Shown: piece by piece, positions 8,781 through 17,659 of the stretch
Numbering within the stretch: position 1 is the first letter of the stretch
How the letters are laid out: the number at the start of each line of letters is the position of its first letter
Source of the DNA: Pseudomonas fulva
Lineage (GTDB): Bacteria > Pseudomonadota > Gammaproteobacteria > Pseudomonadales > Pseudomonadaceae
Assembly: GCF_023517795.1 (NCBI RefSeq)
Contig: NZ_CP082928.1
Span: 1,488,001 to 1,552,000, forward strand
Length of the DNA: 64,000 bases
Direction of reading: 5' to 3'
The notes under the pieces: model-generated
Database searches by the model: none
What the model was told of the DNA's origin: nothing
Seen by the model: only the letters and a program-made list of their open reading frames with translations
Made by a program: the position numbers and the translations under genes

Positions 8781-10712
8781 ATGAAACCAGCCGATGACTT
8801 CGTCCAGGCCGGCAAGACAGCGGTACGCCAGAACGTGCATGGCACCATGGAGTTTCTGCAGAAATTCCCGCCGTTCAACCAGATGGACAGCGCGCACCTC
8901 GCCTACCTGGTCGAGCACTGCCAGCTGCGCTTCTACGCCGAGGACGAGGTGATCATCCACCCGGACGACGGCCCGGTGGAGCACCTGTACATCGTCAAGC
9001 AGGGCCGCGTGCACGGGCAGCGCCCGCATTCGGCGCGGCGCGGCACGGAAACCACCTTCGAGATCACCCGGGGCGAATGCTTCCCCATGGCCGCGCTGAT
9101 CGGCGAGCGCGCTACCCGTACCGCCCACCTGGCCGGCGAAGACACCTTCTGCCTGCTGCTCGACAAGGCCGCCTTCACCCGCCTGTTCGCCCAGTCCACG
9201 CCCTTGCGTGACTTCGCCCTGCGCGGCGTCAGCAGCCTGCTCGACCAGGTCAACCAGCAGGTGCAGATGCGCGCCGTGGAAACCCTTGGCTCGCAATATT
9301 CGCTCGATACCCGCCTGGGCGAGCTGGCCATGCGCCAACCGATTGCCTGCGCGCCGCAAATGCCGCTGCGCGAAGCGGTGCGGCTGATGCACGAGCAGCA
9401 GGTCGGCAGCATCGTGATCGTCGACCCGGCCCAGCGCCCTCAGGGCATCTTCACCCTGCGCGACCTGCGCCGGGCGGTGGCCGACGGCAGCGCCCTCGAC
9501 CAGCCGATCAGCAGCCTGATGACCCAGGCGCCGTTCCACCTGCCGCCAGGCGCCAGCGCCTTCGACGCCGCCATCGCCATGACCGAGCGGCATATCGCCC
9601 ATGTCTGCCTGGTGGAACAGGGCAAGCTGTGCGGCGTGGTGTCCGAGCGCGACCTGTTCTCCCTGCAGCGCGTCGACCTGGTGCACCTGGCCCGCACCAT
9701 TCGCCATGCCGGCCGGGTGGACACCCTCGCCGCGCTGCGCGAAGACGTTCGCCAGCTGGTCGACCGCATGCTCGCCCACGGCGCCAGCGCCAGCCAGATC
9801 ACCCATATCGTCACCCTGCTCAACGACCACACCGTGTGCCGGGTGATCGAGCTGACGATCGAAGACCTGGGCGACCCCGGCGTGCCGTTCACCTGGCTGT
9901 GTTTCGGCAGCGAAGGCCGGCGCGAGCAGACCCTGCACACCGACCAGGACAATGGCATCCTCTTCGAGGCCGAGAGCAACGTGCAGGCCGCCGAGATCCG
10001 CGGGCGCCTGCTGCCGTTGGCCATGGAGATCAATGGGCGCCTGGCACGCTGCGGCTTCACCCTGTGCAAGGGCGACATCATGGCCGGCAACCCGCAGCTG
10101 TGCCTGTCGCGTCAGGAATGGTCACGGCGCTTCGCCGGTTTCGTGCGCGAGGCCTCGCCGGAAAACCTGCTGGCCTCGACCATCTACTTCGACCTGCGCA
10201 CCGTGTGGGGCGATGCCAGCGGCTGCGAAAAGCTGCGTGACGAACTGCTCGGGCAGATCGCCGACAACCGCCTGTTCCAGCGCATGATGGCCGAGAACGC
10301 CTTGCGCCAGCGCCCGCCGGTAGGCCGCTTCCGGGATTTCGTGGTGGCCAGGCGTGGTACCGACAAGGACACCCTGGACCTCAAGTCCCAGGGCCTCACG
10401 CCCTTCGTCGATGGCGCGCGCCTGCTGGCCCTGGCCAACGGCATCAAGGCCTGCAACACCCAGCAGCGCCTGCGCGAGCTGAGCGAGCGCGGGTTGATCG
10501 ATGCGCTGGACGGCGCCGCTTATGAAGAGGCCTACCACTTCATCCAGCAGACGCGCCTGCAGCAGCACCAGTTGCAGGCACGCCAGGGCCAGCCGTACTC
10601 CAACCGCCTCGACCCGGACAGCCTCAACCACCTGGACCGGCGCATCCTGCGTGAATCCTTCCGTCAGGCCCAGCGTCTGCAAACCAGCCTGGGGCTACGC
10701 TACCAACTATGA
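8781..10712 (+). CDS. cNMP-binding / CBS / DUF294 nucleotidyltransferase-like signalling protein
   Basis: A 643-residue cytoplasmic protein. A cyclic-nucleotide-binding domain (about 22-140, DEVIIHPDDGPVEHLYIVKQGRV) is followed by two CBS motifs (about 175-290). Next is the DUF294 nucleotidyltransferase-like domain with CFGSEGRREQTLHTDQDNG (GS...DxD, about 375-395), then the C-terminal DUF294 helical domain. I chose the ATG at 8781, with AAAGGAA 8 bases upstream, over the upstream ATG at 8658. The stop overlaps the next start by 4 bases (ATGA), so it is translationally coupled to the DnaQ-like exonuclease, a common Pseudomonas pair. The signal it senses and any product it makes are unknown. 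Confidence 0.88.
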   Translation: MKPADDFVQAGKTAVRQNVHGTMEFLQKFPPFNQMDSAHLAYLVEHCQLRFYAEDEVIIHPDDGPVEHLYIVKQGRVHGQRPHSARRGTETTFEITRGECFPMAALIGERATRTAHLAGEDTFCLLLDKAAFTRLFAQSTPLRDFALRGVSSLLDQVNQQVQMRAVETLGSQYSLDTRLGELAMRQPIACAPQMPLREAVRLMHEQQVGSIVIVDPAQRPQGIFTLRDLRRAVADGSALDQPISSLMTQAPFHLPPGASAFDAAIAMTERHIAHVCLVEQGKLCGVVSERDLFSLQRVDLVHLARTIRHAGRVDTLAALREDVRQLVDRMLAHGASASQITHIVTLLNDHTVCRVIELTIEDLGDPGVPFTWLCFGSEGRREQTLHTDQDNGILFEAESNVQAAEIRGRLLPLAMEINGRLARCGFTLCKGDIMAGNPQLCLSRQEWSRRFAGFVREASPENLLASTIYFDLRTVWGDASGCEKLRDELLGQIADNRLFQRMMAENALRQRPPVGRFRDFVVARRGTDKDTLDLKSQGLTPFVDGARLLALANGIKACNTQQRLRELSERGLIDALDGAAYEEAYHFIQQTRLQQHQLQARQGQPYSNRLDPDSLNHLDRRILRESFRQAQRLQTSLGLRYQL

Positions 10713-11416
10713 ACGCACTCGCCTGGCTGACCCGCCGCCGCAGCCCCCTGCCCGCCGGCCAGCAGCAACGCTGCAACGCCCTGCCGGCACCGCGACCGGT
10801 CGACGACACGCCCCTGGCGCAACAACGCCTGGTGGTGCTGGACCTGGAAACCAGTGGCCTGGACATGAGGCGTGACGAGGTGCTGTCGATTGGCGCGGTG
10901 GTCATCGACGGCGGCGCCATCAGGCTCGGTGAACAGTTCGACTGCACCCTGCACCGCGACGGCCATACCGTCAGTGCCAGCGTGCTGATCCACGGCCTGG
11001 CGCCGAGCGACATCGCCGCCGGCATCGAGCCGGCCGAAGCCTTGCTGGCGTTCATGGAGTTTCTCGGCGACAGCCCGCTGCTGGCCTTTCATGCCGGCTT
11101 CGACCAGCGCATGCTGGCCCGCGCCCTCAAGGACACCCTCAACCTGCGCCTGCGCCACCCTTTCTACGACGTCGCCGAACTGGCACCCATGCTCTGCCCC
11201 CAGGCGCAGATTCGCCACGGCGGCCTGGATGACTGGACCGGGCACTTCGGCCTGCAGGCCGGCCAGCGCCACCACGCCAGCGCCGACGCCCTGGTGACCG
11301 CCGAGCTGGCCCTGATCCTGTTCAGCCGCGCGCGCAAACAACAGATCGACAGCCTCAAGGCGCTGGAGCAGCGACTCAAGAGCTGGCGGCAGCGGTTGCA
11401 GGGGCCTTCGCTGTAA
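10709..11416 (+). CDS. DnaQ-like 3'-5' exonuclease
   Basis: A 235-residue DEDDh exonuclease. ExoI motif LVVLDLETSGLDMRRDEVLSIG carries D and E; ExoII contains FHAGFDQRML; ExoIII is HHASADALVTAEL (H...D). It starts inside the stop of the cNMP/CBS/DUF294 gene. It resembles the epsilon subunit of DNA polymerase III but is not the main dnaQ, since the polymerase-binding C-terminus is absent. The genetic pairing suggests nuclease or nucleotide signalling work with the upstream protein rather than replication proofreading, which is an inference. Confidence 0.85.
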   Translation: MNALAWLTRRRSPLPAGQQQRCNALPAPRPVDDTPLAQQRLVVLDLETSGLDMRRDEVLSIGAVVIDGGAIRLGEQFDCTLHRDGHTVSASVLIHGLAPSDIAAGIEPAEALLAFMEFLGDSPLLAFHAGFDQRMLARALKDTLNLRLRHPFYDVAELAPMLCPQAQIRHGGLDDWTGHFGLQAGQRHHASADALVTAELALILFSRARKQQIDSLKALEQRLKSWRQRLQGPSL

Positions 11417-11439
11417 GGGCACACCTTGCCGGGTTACCC

Positions 11440-11516
11440 CTGTGGCTAAACCGGGCTACGAATCCAAGGACAGCGCAAAACCTTAGCCCGGGTTGAGCGA
11501 AGCGATACCCGGGAAA
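11440..11516. repeat. Intergenic palindromic repeat, TAGCCCGGG family
   Basis: GGGCTACGAATCCA (11453-11466) and TAGCCCGGGTTGAGCGAAGCG (11484 on), ending in ACCCGGG, form an imperfect dyad between convergent genes. Related arms occur at 60861-60927 and 63418-63489, so this is a dispersed genomic repeat. Confidence 0.6.
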
Positions 11517-12824
11517 TCAGAGATCGCGCATCAGCAACCCAAAGTGCAGATCCACCTCAGGTGGCACCGGCAGGTACACCACATGCCCATCGCCGGGCGC
11601 CACGCCGACCGTTGCGCCCGCCTTGTTTTCCATGTGCTCCAGGGTAAAGCGCAGATCGCCCTCAGGCGTCATCAGCTCCAGGCCGTCGCCGACAGCAAAG
11701 CGATTCTTCACGCGCACTTCGGCCAAGTCACCACGGCGCTCGCCAGTCAGTTCAGCAACGAACTGCTGGCGATCGGACAGCGAGCTGCCGTGCGCATAAT
11801 TCTGGTACTCGTCATGCACATGGCGGCGCAGGAAGCCTTCGGTGTAGCCGCGACTGGCGAGCGACTCCAGATTGCCCATCAAGCCGCGATCGAAGGGCCG
11901 GCCCGCCACGGCATCGTCGATGGCCTGGCGATACACCTGAGCAGTGCGCGCGCAGTAGTAATGGGATTTGGTGCGCCCTTCGATCTTCAGCGAATGCACG
12001 CCCATCTTCACCAGCCGCTCGACGTGCTGCACGGCGCGCAGATCCCGGGAGTTCATGATGTAGGTGCCGTGCTCGTCCTCGAAGACCGGCATCTGCCGCT
12101 CGCCATCCTCGAGCACGAACACCTGCTCGCTCGGCGCACCGATGCCCAGCGTCGGCTCGACCACACGAACGATCTCACCCAGCTCGTTCTCGCCCGCCGC
12201 CTTGACGTCGTACTGCCAGCGGCAGGCATTGGTGCAGGCGCCCTGGTTGGGGTCGCGTCGGTTGAGGTAGCCGGACAGCAGGCAGCGCCCCGAATAGGCC
12301 ATGCACAGCGCGCCATGGACGAACACTTCCAGCTCCATGTCCGGCACCTGGGTGCGGATTTCCTCGATCTCGCCCAGGGACAATTCGCGCGAGAGGATCA
12401 CCCGTTCCAGGCCCTGCCCCTGCCAGAACGCCACACTGGCCCAGTTCACCGCGTTGGCTTGAACCGAGAGGTGAATGGGCATCTGTGGATAACGACCGCG
12501 CACCAGCATGATCAGCCCGGGGTCGGACATGATCAGCGCGTCCGGCGCCATGTCGATCACCGGCTGCAGGTCATCGAGAAAGGTCTTCAGCTTGGCGTTG
12601 TGCGGGGCGATGTTGACCACCACGTAGAAGCGCTTGCCCAGCACCCGGGCCTCTCGAATGCCCTGGGCCAGGTTGGCATGGTCGAACTCGTTGTTGCGCA
12701 CCCGCAGGCTGTAGCGTGGCTGCCCGGCGTATACCGCATCGGCGCCGTAGGCGAAGGCGTAGCGCATGTTCTTCAGGCTGCCGGCGGGTGACAGCAGCTC
12801 GGGGCGAAACGGTGGGTTGGACAT
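11517..12824 (-). CDS. trhP: U32-family tRNA hydroxylation protein TrhP (YegQ)
   Basis: Peptidase-U32 family protein of 435 residues, related to E. coli YegQ/TrhP, which is needed for 5-hydroxyuridine at U34 of several tRNAs with prephenate as a precursor. Seen are the N-terminal PELLSPAGSLKNMRYAFAYGADAVYAG, the HGALCMAYSGRC...ACTNACRW cysteine cluster expected to hold an Fe-S centre, and SLKIEGRTKSHYY. The ATG at 12824 gives the conserved MSNPPFRPELLSPAGS start; the frame is open to 12887, but that extension is not conserved. The gene stands alone between a repeat and the creD-side genes. Confidence 0.88.
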   Translation of the reverse strand: MSNPPFRPELLSPAGSLKNMRYAFAYGADAVYAGQPRYSLRVRNNEFDHANLAQGIREARVLGKRFYVVVNIAPHNAKLKTFLDDLQPVIDMAPDALIMSDPGLIMLVRGRYPQMPIHLSVQANAVNWASVAFWQGQGLERVILSRELSLGEIEEIRTQVPDMELEVFVHGALCMAYSGRCLLSGYLNRRDPNQGACTNACRWQYDVKAAGENELGEIVRVVEPTLGIGAPSEQVFVLEDGERQMPVFEDEHGTYIMNSRDLRAVQHVERLVKMGVHSLKIEGRTKSHYYCARTAQVYRQAIDDAVAGRPFDRGLMGNLESLASRGYTEGFLRRHVHDEYQNYAHGSSLSDRQQFVAELTGERRGDLAEVRVKNRFAVGDGLELMTPEGDLRFTLEHMENKAGATVGVAPGDGHVVYLPVPPEVDLHFGLLMRDL

Positions 12825-12897
12825 GGTGCAACGGGCTCGCGGAAAAACAGGGCCGGCGATTCTAGAGAGGCCGGCCCGCCCAACCATTGATCCAGGT

Positions 12898-13041
12898 CTA
12901 TGACGGCGCCTGGAAGACCTGCCTCGGCGACCGTCGGCCGCCGCTGGGCAGTGGCTCGGGTGCGGGAAACAACGCAGCGATGGAGCGCGCCAGTTGCCGT
13001 CCGGCCCGGCGCTCTTCGCGCAAGCCGAGCCGCCCGCTCAT
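12898..13041 (-). CDS. Possible small ORF, 47 residues
   Basis: Its ATG (13041-13039) overlaps the stop of the membrane-protein gene upstream in an ATGA arrangement, which would allow translational coupling. The product is Arg/Pro-rich with no recognised domain. The overlap is the only support, and it may be chance in a GC-rich frame. Confidence 0.25.
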   Translation of the reverse strand: MSGRLGLREERRAGRQLARSIAALFPAPEPLPSGGRRSPRQVFQAPS

Positions 13042-13340
13042 CGCCGATACCACAGACGGAAGAAACCCAGGGCGAACAGCAGGGCGACCTGCGCCATGGC
13101 CACGCACAGTTGCAGGAACGATCGCACCGAGCGGTTGGCGGCGGCATCGGCCACGCCGGTCAGGCCGTTCCAGAACGCCTCCGGCAACAGCTGCAGGCTC
13201 AGGGTGGCGACCGGCCAGCCGCTGAGCATAAGCGCCTCGATCCAGTCGAAGCGGCCGACGAACATCATGCCGATCAAGAGCACTCCGGCGATGCACAGGC
13301 CGAGGGCGAAGCAGGCGGAAAATTGCATCAATACTCGCAT
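13038..13340 (-). CDS. Small inner-membrane protein downstream of creD
   Basis: 100 residues with hydrophobic segments near 3-25, 33-50 and 75-92; no recognised catalytic motif. I chose the ATG at 13340 because GGAG lies 6 bases upstream; the ATG at 13352 has no site. It follows creD by 45 bp on the same strand, so it is probably co-transcribed and part of the CreBC regulon. The function is unknown. Similar short membrane proteins follow creD in other pseudomonads as far as I recall. Confidence 0.65.
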   Translation of the reverse strand: MRVLMQFSACFALGLCIAGVLLIGMMFVGRFDWIEALMLSGWPVATLSLQLLPEAFWNGLTGVADAAANRSVRSFLQLCVAMAQVALLFALGFFRLWYRR

Positions 13341-13385
13341 GGCGATCTCCATGGGGCGTGCACTGTGGCACGCCCCGGCAAAGGG

Positions 13386-14735
13386 TCAGGAAGTCAGGGT
13401 GTCGCTGTTGGCCGGGCGGCCGACGCCGTACCAGTCGAGTTTGCGGGTCAGCACCATCACGCAGCCCAGCACGCCGAACACCAGCAGCGAGCCCATCAGC
13501 AGGGCGTAGTCCTCGGCGCTGAGCAGGCCATAGAGCAGCCCGTACAAGGCGGCCAGCAGGCCGCCGAAGGCCGTCCCGCGCAACCAGCTGCGCAGCACGC
13601 TGCTGACGTAGAAGCCGTTCAGCGCCACGCAGCCCAGGGCGGACAGGCCGTAGGCGACGGCGAAGCCCAGGTGCTCGGAAAGCGACAGCAGCAGCAGGTA
13701 GAACAGCGCCATGGACAAACCGACCAGGGCGTACTGCACCGGGTGCACGGCCATACGCTTGAGCACTTCGAACAGGAAGAACACGGCGAAGGTCAGGGTG
13801 ATGAACAGCAGTGCGTACTTGATCGCCCGGTCGGCCTTGAGGTACTGGTCCACCGGATCGATGAAACTGACCCCGAGGGCGCGGCTCTGCATCGTGGCGC
13901 AGGAACCGCTGACGCAGCTGCTCAGGGCGTCCTGCATGTCGGTGGCGAAGAAGCTGGTCTGCCATTTGGCGGTGAAGCCCTGCTCGGTCACCTCGCGCTG
14001 GTTGGGCAGGAACTCGCCGACGAAGCTCGGGTGCGGCCAGTCCGAGCGCAGGCTGACCTGGCTCTCGCGCCCCACCGGGGTGATGCTCAGTTGCTCGGTG
14101 CCCTGCAGCTTGAGGTCAAAGGCGAAGCGGTAGGCCTGTTCAAGGCGGCTGTCGCGCGCCGGCAGCGCCACGTGCACGCCGCTGCCGAAGTTGTCGTCAC
14201 CGCTGCCCGGCTCGAAGCTCAGGCTGGCGCCGTTGAGCTGCAGCTTGAGGTCGTTGCCGATGCCTCGCACATCGCTGATGCCCACGGCGATGAAGGGCTC
14301 GCCGAACCAGTAGGCATCGACATCGCTGATGCCGTAGTTGGCCGGCACCTTGAACTCGCCACTGACCTGGCTATCGCTGTGATACAGGCGCGCCTGGTAG
14401 ATGCCGCGATAACGCAGCTCGGTACGCACGTCGCCGTCGAGGGTGAAGCGCTCCGGCAGAAAGTACAGGCGGCCCTGCTCGATCGATTCTTCCTGGTAAC
14501 GCTCGTCACTGTCCTTGCGGGTCTTCCAGGTCAGTACCTTCTTGCGATACGGCACCACCATGATCGGCCCGCTGATCTGCTGGGCGTAGCTGGAGCTACG
14601 GGCGATATCGCGCAGCACATCGTCGCGCGCGCCCTGACGCTCGCCCACCAGGCCATCGATCAACAGCAGGGGAATCATCAACAGCAGAATCAGCAGGGCA
14701 ATGGTGCCCAGTTTGAACAGCAGGCTTCGGTTCAT
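13386..14735 (-). CDS. creD: Cell-envelope inner-membrane protein CreD
   Basis: A 449-residue CreD-family protein. It has an N-terminal transmembrane anchor (KLGTIALLILLLMIPLLLIDG), a periplasmic region rich in beta-structure (about 40-300) with GISDVDAYWFGEPFIAVGISD and the family motif LRSDWPHPSFVGEFLP, and six or so C-terminal membrane segments. CreD is induced by CreBC, affects envelope integrity and tolerance to colicin E2, and is linked to beta-lactam responses. I chose the ATG at 14735, giving MNRSLLFK, with GGAG upstream. A CBS-domain gene separates it from creC here. No clear TTCAC-N6-TTCAC cre box was seen in the 150 bases upstream. Confidence 0.9.
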   Translation of the reverse strand: MNRSLLFKLGTIALLILLLMIPLLLIDGLVGERQGARDDVLRDIARSSSYAQQISGPIMVVPYRKKVLTWKTRKDSDERYQEESIEQGRLYFLPERFTLDGDVRTELRYRGIYQARLYHSDSQVSGEFKVPANYGISDVDAYWFGEPFIAVGISDVRGIGNDLKLQLNGASLSFEPGSGDDNFGSGVHVALPARDSRLEQAYRFAFDLKLQGTEQLSITPVGRESQVSLRSDWPHPSFVGEFLPNQREVTEQGFTAKWQTSFFATDMQDALSSCVSGSCATMQSRALGVSFIDPVDQYLKADRAIKYALLFITLTFAVFFLFEVLKRMAVHPVQYALVGLSMALFYLLLLSLSEHLGFAVAYGLSALGCVALNGFYVSSVLRSWLRGTAFGGLLAALYGLLYGLLSAEDYALLMGSLLVFGVLGCVMVLTRKLDWYGVGRPANSDTLTS

Positions 14736-14883
14736 GGCACAGCGCTCCGTGCAGTTGGGATGCACGCAGTCTGGCCAGCCCCGGTGAAGGCAGCATGGAG
14801 CGCGGATGGAGTTTATGTGGGAATTGTGAGGAGCCCGGCAGGCGTCACCCGCCGGGCTGGACGGCTGCGGGCGCAGCCATCGG

Positions 14884-15321
14884 TCATTCGCCGCGGATGT
14901 ACTGTTCCAGGTGCTGGATCAGGTTTTCCTGCTGGCTGATGATGTCCTTGACGAGGTCGCCGATGGACAGCAGGCCGACCAGGCGCCCATCTTCGACGAC
15001 AGGCAGGTGGCGCAGGCGACCGTTGGTCATCAACTCCATGCAATGGCGGGCATCTTCGCCCGGGCTCACGGTAATGACCTTGGCGGTCATGATCTCGCTG
15101 ACCTTGAGGTTGGCCGGCGAGCGCTCCTGCACGGCGACCTTGCGCACGTAATCGCGCTCGCTGACGATACCGGCCAGGCGCTCGCCTTCGAGCACCACCA
15201 GGGCGCCGATGCCCTTCTCGGCCATCAGCTTCACTGCGGCGAACACGCTGCTGTCAGGGGTGACGCTGTATACGTTGGATATCGGCTTGCTCTTGAGCAC
15301 GTCGGCCACGGTCTTTTTCAT
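14884..15321 (-). CDS. CBS-domain pair protein
   Basis: 145 residues consisting only of two CBS motifs: the first about 10-65 (ISNVYSVTPDSSVFAAVKLMAEKGIGALVVLEGERLAG in part), the second about 75-130 (MTAKVITVSPGEDARHCMELM...LRHLPVVEDGRLVG). Such stand-alone pairs bind adenine nucleotides and act as energy or ionic sensors. It lies between creC and creD on their strand, with 121 bp to creC and 148 bp to creD. Membership of the Cre regulon is possible but not shown. Confidence 0.85.
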   Translation of the reverse strand: MKKTVADVLKSKPISNVYSVTPDSSVFAAVKLMAEKGIGALVVLEGERLAGIVSERDYVRKVAVQERSPANLKVSEIMTAKVITVSPGEDARHCMELMTNGRLRHLPVVEDGRLVGLLSIGDLVKDIISQQENLIQHLEQYIRGE

Positions 15322-15442
15322 GCGCGTCTTCCTGTCCCGGTAGATTGGCGAACGGCTTCAGAATAGCCAAAGTGCAGGCATCTGTACCCACCCTGTTTGC
15401 GACAAGTCGTCGCCAGCATCGCCGAGGTCGTAGCCACGGCGC

Positions 15443-16864
15443 CTAACGCGGGAAGCTCAAACGCACTTCCACGCCACCTTCGACGTTGGCGATATCCAGA
15501 CTGGCGCCATGCAGCTGCGCCACTTCCTGCACGAAGTTGAGCCCCAGGCCGGTGCTCTTGCGCCCGGTGGCCGGGCGCGCCAGGGAGTAGAAGCGCTCGG
15601 TGAGGCGGGCCATGGCGTAGTCGGGAATCGCCGGCCCCTGATTGAACAGGCGCAGTTGCAGCGACTCACCATCGTCTTCGCAGGTAAAGCGGATCAGACC
15701 GCCGGGCGGCGTGAAATCCAGCGCGTTGTCGAGCAGGTTGCTCAGCGCCTGGCGCAGCAGGAAACGCTCGCCGAACAGCGTCTGCGCGGCATCGACCTGG
15801 TTAACCACACGCACCTGGCGCTGTTCGATACGCGCCATCTGGGCCTGCACCAGCTCGTCGATCATGGCGTGCAGCGGCACGGCGACGCGCTCCTCGAGGC
15901 CCTGGCGCTGCTCGACCTGCGCCAGGTGCAGCAGGCGCTCGACCAGGTTCTGCAGGCGCTCGCCCTCTTCGCCGATATTGGCCACGAAGCGCTGGCGCTG
16001 GGCCTCGGGCATCTCGGCCTCCAGCAGCTCGGCGGCGCCACGAATTGCCGCCAGCGGGCTCTTCAGTTCATGGGTCAGGGTGTGTACGTAGCGCTCGACG
16101 TAGGCCTTGCCCTCCAGCTCGGTGCGCATGCGCTCCACCGCCTGGGCCAACTGCCCGAGTTCGCCGCCACGGACCTGGGGCAGCTCGGCGCGCTGGCCTT
16201 CGCTGACCGCCTGTGCATAACGGGTCAGGCGCCGTAGCGAGCCGCTCAGCCACCAGCTGAGCAAGCCGCCAACCAGCAGGCCCAGGCCGATCAGCCCGGC
16301 ACCGAGCCAGCCGAGGCGCCGCTGCGAGCGCTCGATATAAGGCTGCAGCGTACGATTGGGCTTGGCCACCGACACCACGCCGAGAATCCGCTCGCCATCG
16401 ATGATCGGCGCAGCCACATACATCACCGAGGAATCGGGATCGTTCGGGTCTTCGCGGGTCGAGCGCACGCCGTAGCGGCCGCGCAGCGTCAGGTACACAT
16501 CGTTCCAGCGCGAGTAATCCTGCCCGACCGCCAGGCCGCTGGAGTCGAGCAATACGATGCCGTTGGCGTCGGTGACGTAGATGCGGTGGTTGACCTGATT
16601 CTTCGCCACGCCCCAGATCTGCGCGCCGGGCTGGCGCTGGCCGTAGGCCTTGAGCAATTCGGGCAGTTGCCCCTGGGCGAGGCGGCCGTCGCGCACCTCC
16701 TCACGCAACAGCACCGCCAGCAGGTGTGCGGTATCGACCAGGGTTTCCTCGGTGGACTGGCGCACGCCCGGGCGGATCTCGTCCATCACCGTGCTCAGCA
16801 CGAACCAGCCGGACAGCCCGACGAACAGGAAGTAGGCCAGAAAGATACGGACTCCGAGCGGCAT
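15443..16864 (-). CDS. creC: Two-component sensor histidine kinase CreC
   Basis: A 473-residue inner-membrane kinase. One membrane segment near 8-28 and another near 185-207 bracket a periplasmic sensor. A HAMP-like linker follows, then HisKA with the phospho-acceptor in TLTHELKSPLAAIRGAAELL, and an ATPase domain with the N box NLLDNALDFTPPGG and the G box STGLGLNFVQEV. Neighbour creB (30 bp upstream, same strand) is the response regulator. In pseudomonads CreC responds to envelope/peptidoglycan stress, including PBP4 inhibition. The start MPLGVRIFLAYFLFVGLSGW is typical. Confidence 0.92.
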   Translation of the reverse strand: MPLGVRIFLAYFLFVGLSGWFVLSTVMDEIRPGVRQSTEETLVDTAHLLAVLLREEVRDGRLAQGQLPELLKAYGQRQPGAQIWGVAKNQVNHRIYVTDANGIVLLDSSGLAVGQDYSRWNDVYLTLRGRYGVRSTREDPNDPDSSVMYVAAPIIDGERILGVVSVAKPNRTLQPYIERSQRRLGWLGAGLIGLGLLVGGLLSWWLSGSLRRLTRYAQAVSEGQRAELPQVRGGELGQLAQAVERMRTELEGKAYVERYVHTLTHELKSPLAAIRGAAELLEAEMPEAQRQRFVANIGEEGERLQNLVERLLHLAQVEQRQGLEERVAVPLHAMIDELVQAQMARIEQRQVRVVNQVDAAQTLFGERFLLRQALSNLLDNALDFTPPGGLIRFTCEDDGESLQLRLFNQGPAIPDYAMARLTERFYSLARPATGRKSTGLGLNFVQEVAQLHGASLDIANVEGGVEVRLSFPR

Positions 16865-16894
16865 CAGCAGGCCTCCTGAAGGCTGGGCATGGCG

Positions 16895-17575
16895 CTATTC
16901 GAGGCGCAGGCTGTAACCCAGCCCGCGGTGGGTCTGGATCGGCTCGGCCCGGGGCGCGACCTGGCGCAGCTTGGCGCGCAAGCTCTTGATATGGCTGTCG
17001 ATATTACGCTCGTAACCCACGTCTGCCGCGACACCCAGCGCATCGAGCAATTGTTCGCGGCTGAACACCCGCTCGGGCTGGCCGAGCAGGCAGTGCAGCA
17101 ACTGGAATTCGAGGCGGGTCAGGCTCAGGGGCTGGCCGTGGTAGTCGATGCGCACCCGCTCGCTGTCGAGGCGGAACGGACCTTCATCGGGCTTGGCGGC
17201 CACCGGCTCGCGGGGCGCCACGCGCTTGAGAATGGCCTTGACCCGCGCCGCCACTTCCCGCGGGCTGAAGGGCTTGACCACGTAATCATCCGCGCCGATT
17301 TCCAGCCCCACCACGCGGTCGATCTCGTCATTGCGCGCAGTCAGGAACATCACCGGCACTTCGGAAAAACGCCGCAACCGCTTGCAGGCCTCGAAGCCGC
17401 TGATGTCGGGCAGGCCGACGTCGAGAATCACCAGGTCGTAAACCTCGCGCTCCAGCAGCGCCAGCGCCTCGCCGCCGAGCGTCGACCAGCGGGTGACGAA
17501 GCCCTCGGCCTGCAAGGCATAGACCAGGGTATCGGCGATTGCGGCTTCATCTTCGACGATCAGGATGGTCGCCAT
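16895..17575 (-). CDS. creB: Response regulator CreB
   Basis: A 226-residue OmpR/PhoB-type regulator. The receiver has the acidic pocket in LIVEDEAAIADTL and the phospho-Asp in DLVILDVGLPDISG, and Lys in VVKPFSPREVAARV. The C-terminal winged helix carries LTRLEFQLLHCLL and RNIDSHIKSLRAKL. I chose the ATG at 17575 (AAGGA 8 bases upstream); the upstream ATG at 17584 has the same AAGG directly against it and no spacer. It is the first gene of a creB-creC-CBS-creD group. Its upstream region contains the four-unit DnaA-box repeat array. Confidence 0.93.
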   Translation of the reverse strand: MATILIVEDEAAIADTLVYALQAEGFVTRWSTLGGEALALLEREVYDLVILDVGLPDISGFEACKRLRRFSEVPVMFLTARNDEIDRVVGLEIGADDYVVKPFSPREVAARVKAILKRVAPREPVAAKPDEGPFRLDSERVRIDYHGQPLSLTRLEFQLLHCLLGQPERVFSREQLLDALGVAADVGYERNIDSHIKSLRAKLRQVAPRAEPIQTHRGLGYSLRLE

Positions 17576-17659
17576 GGTTGGCATCCTTGCGGCACGTGGG
17601 TTGCGGAGCCTGCGCGAGGCCGTGGCCAGCGTCAATAGCACAGGGGTCTGAAGCGGTCA

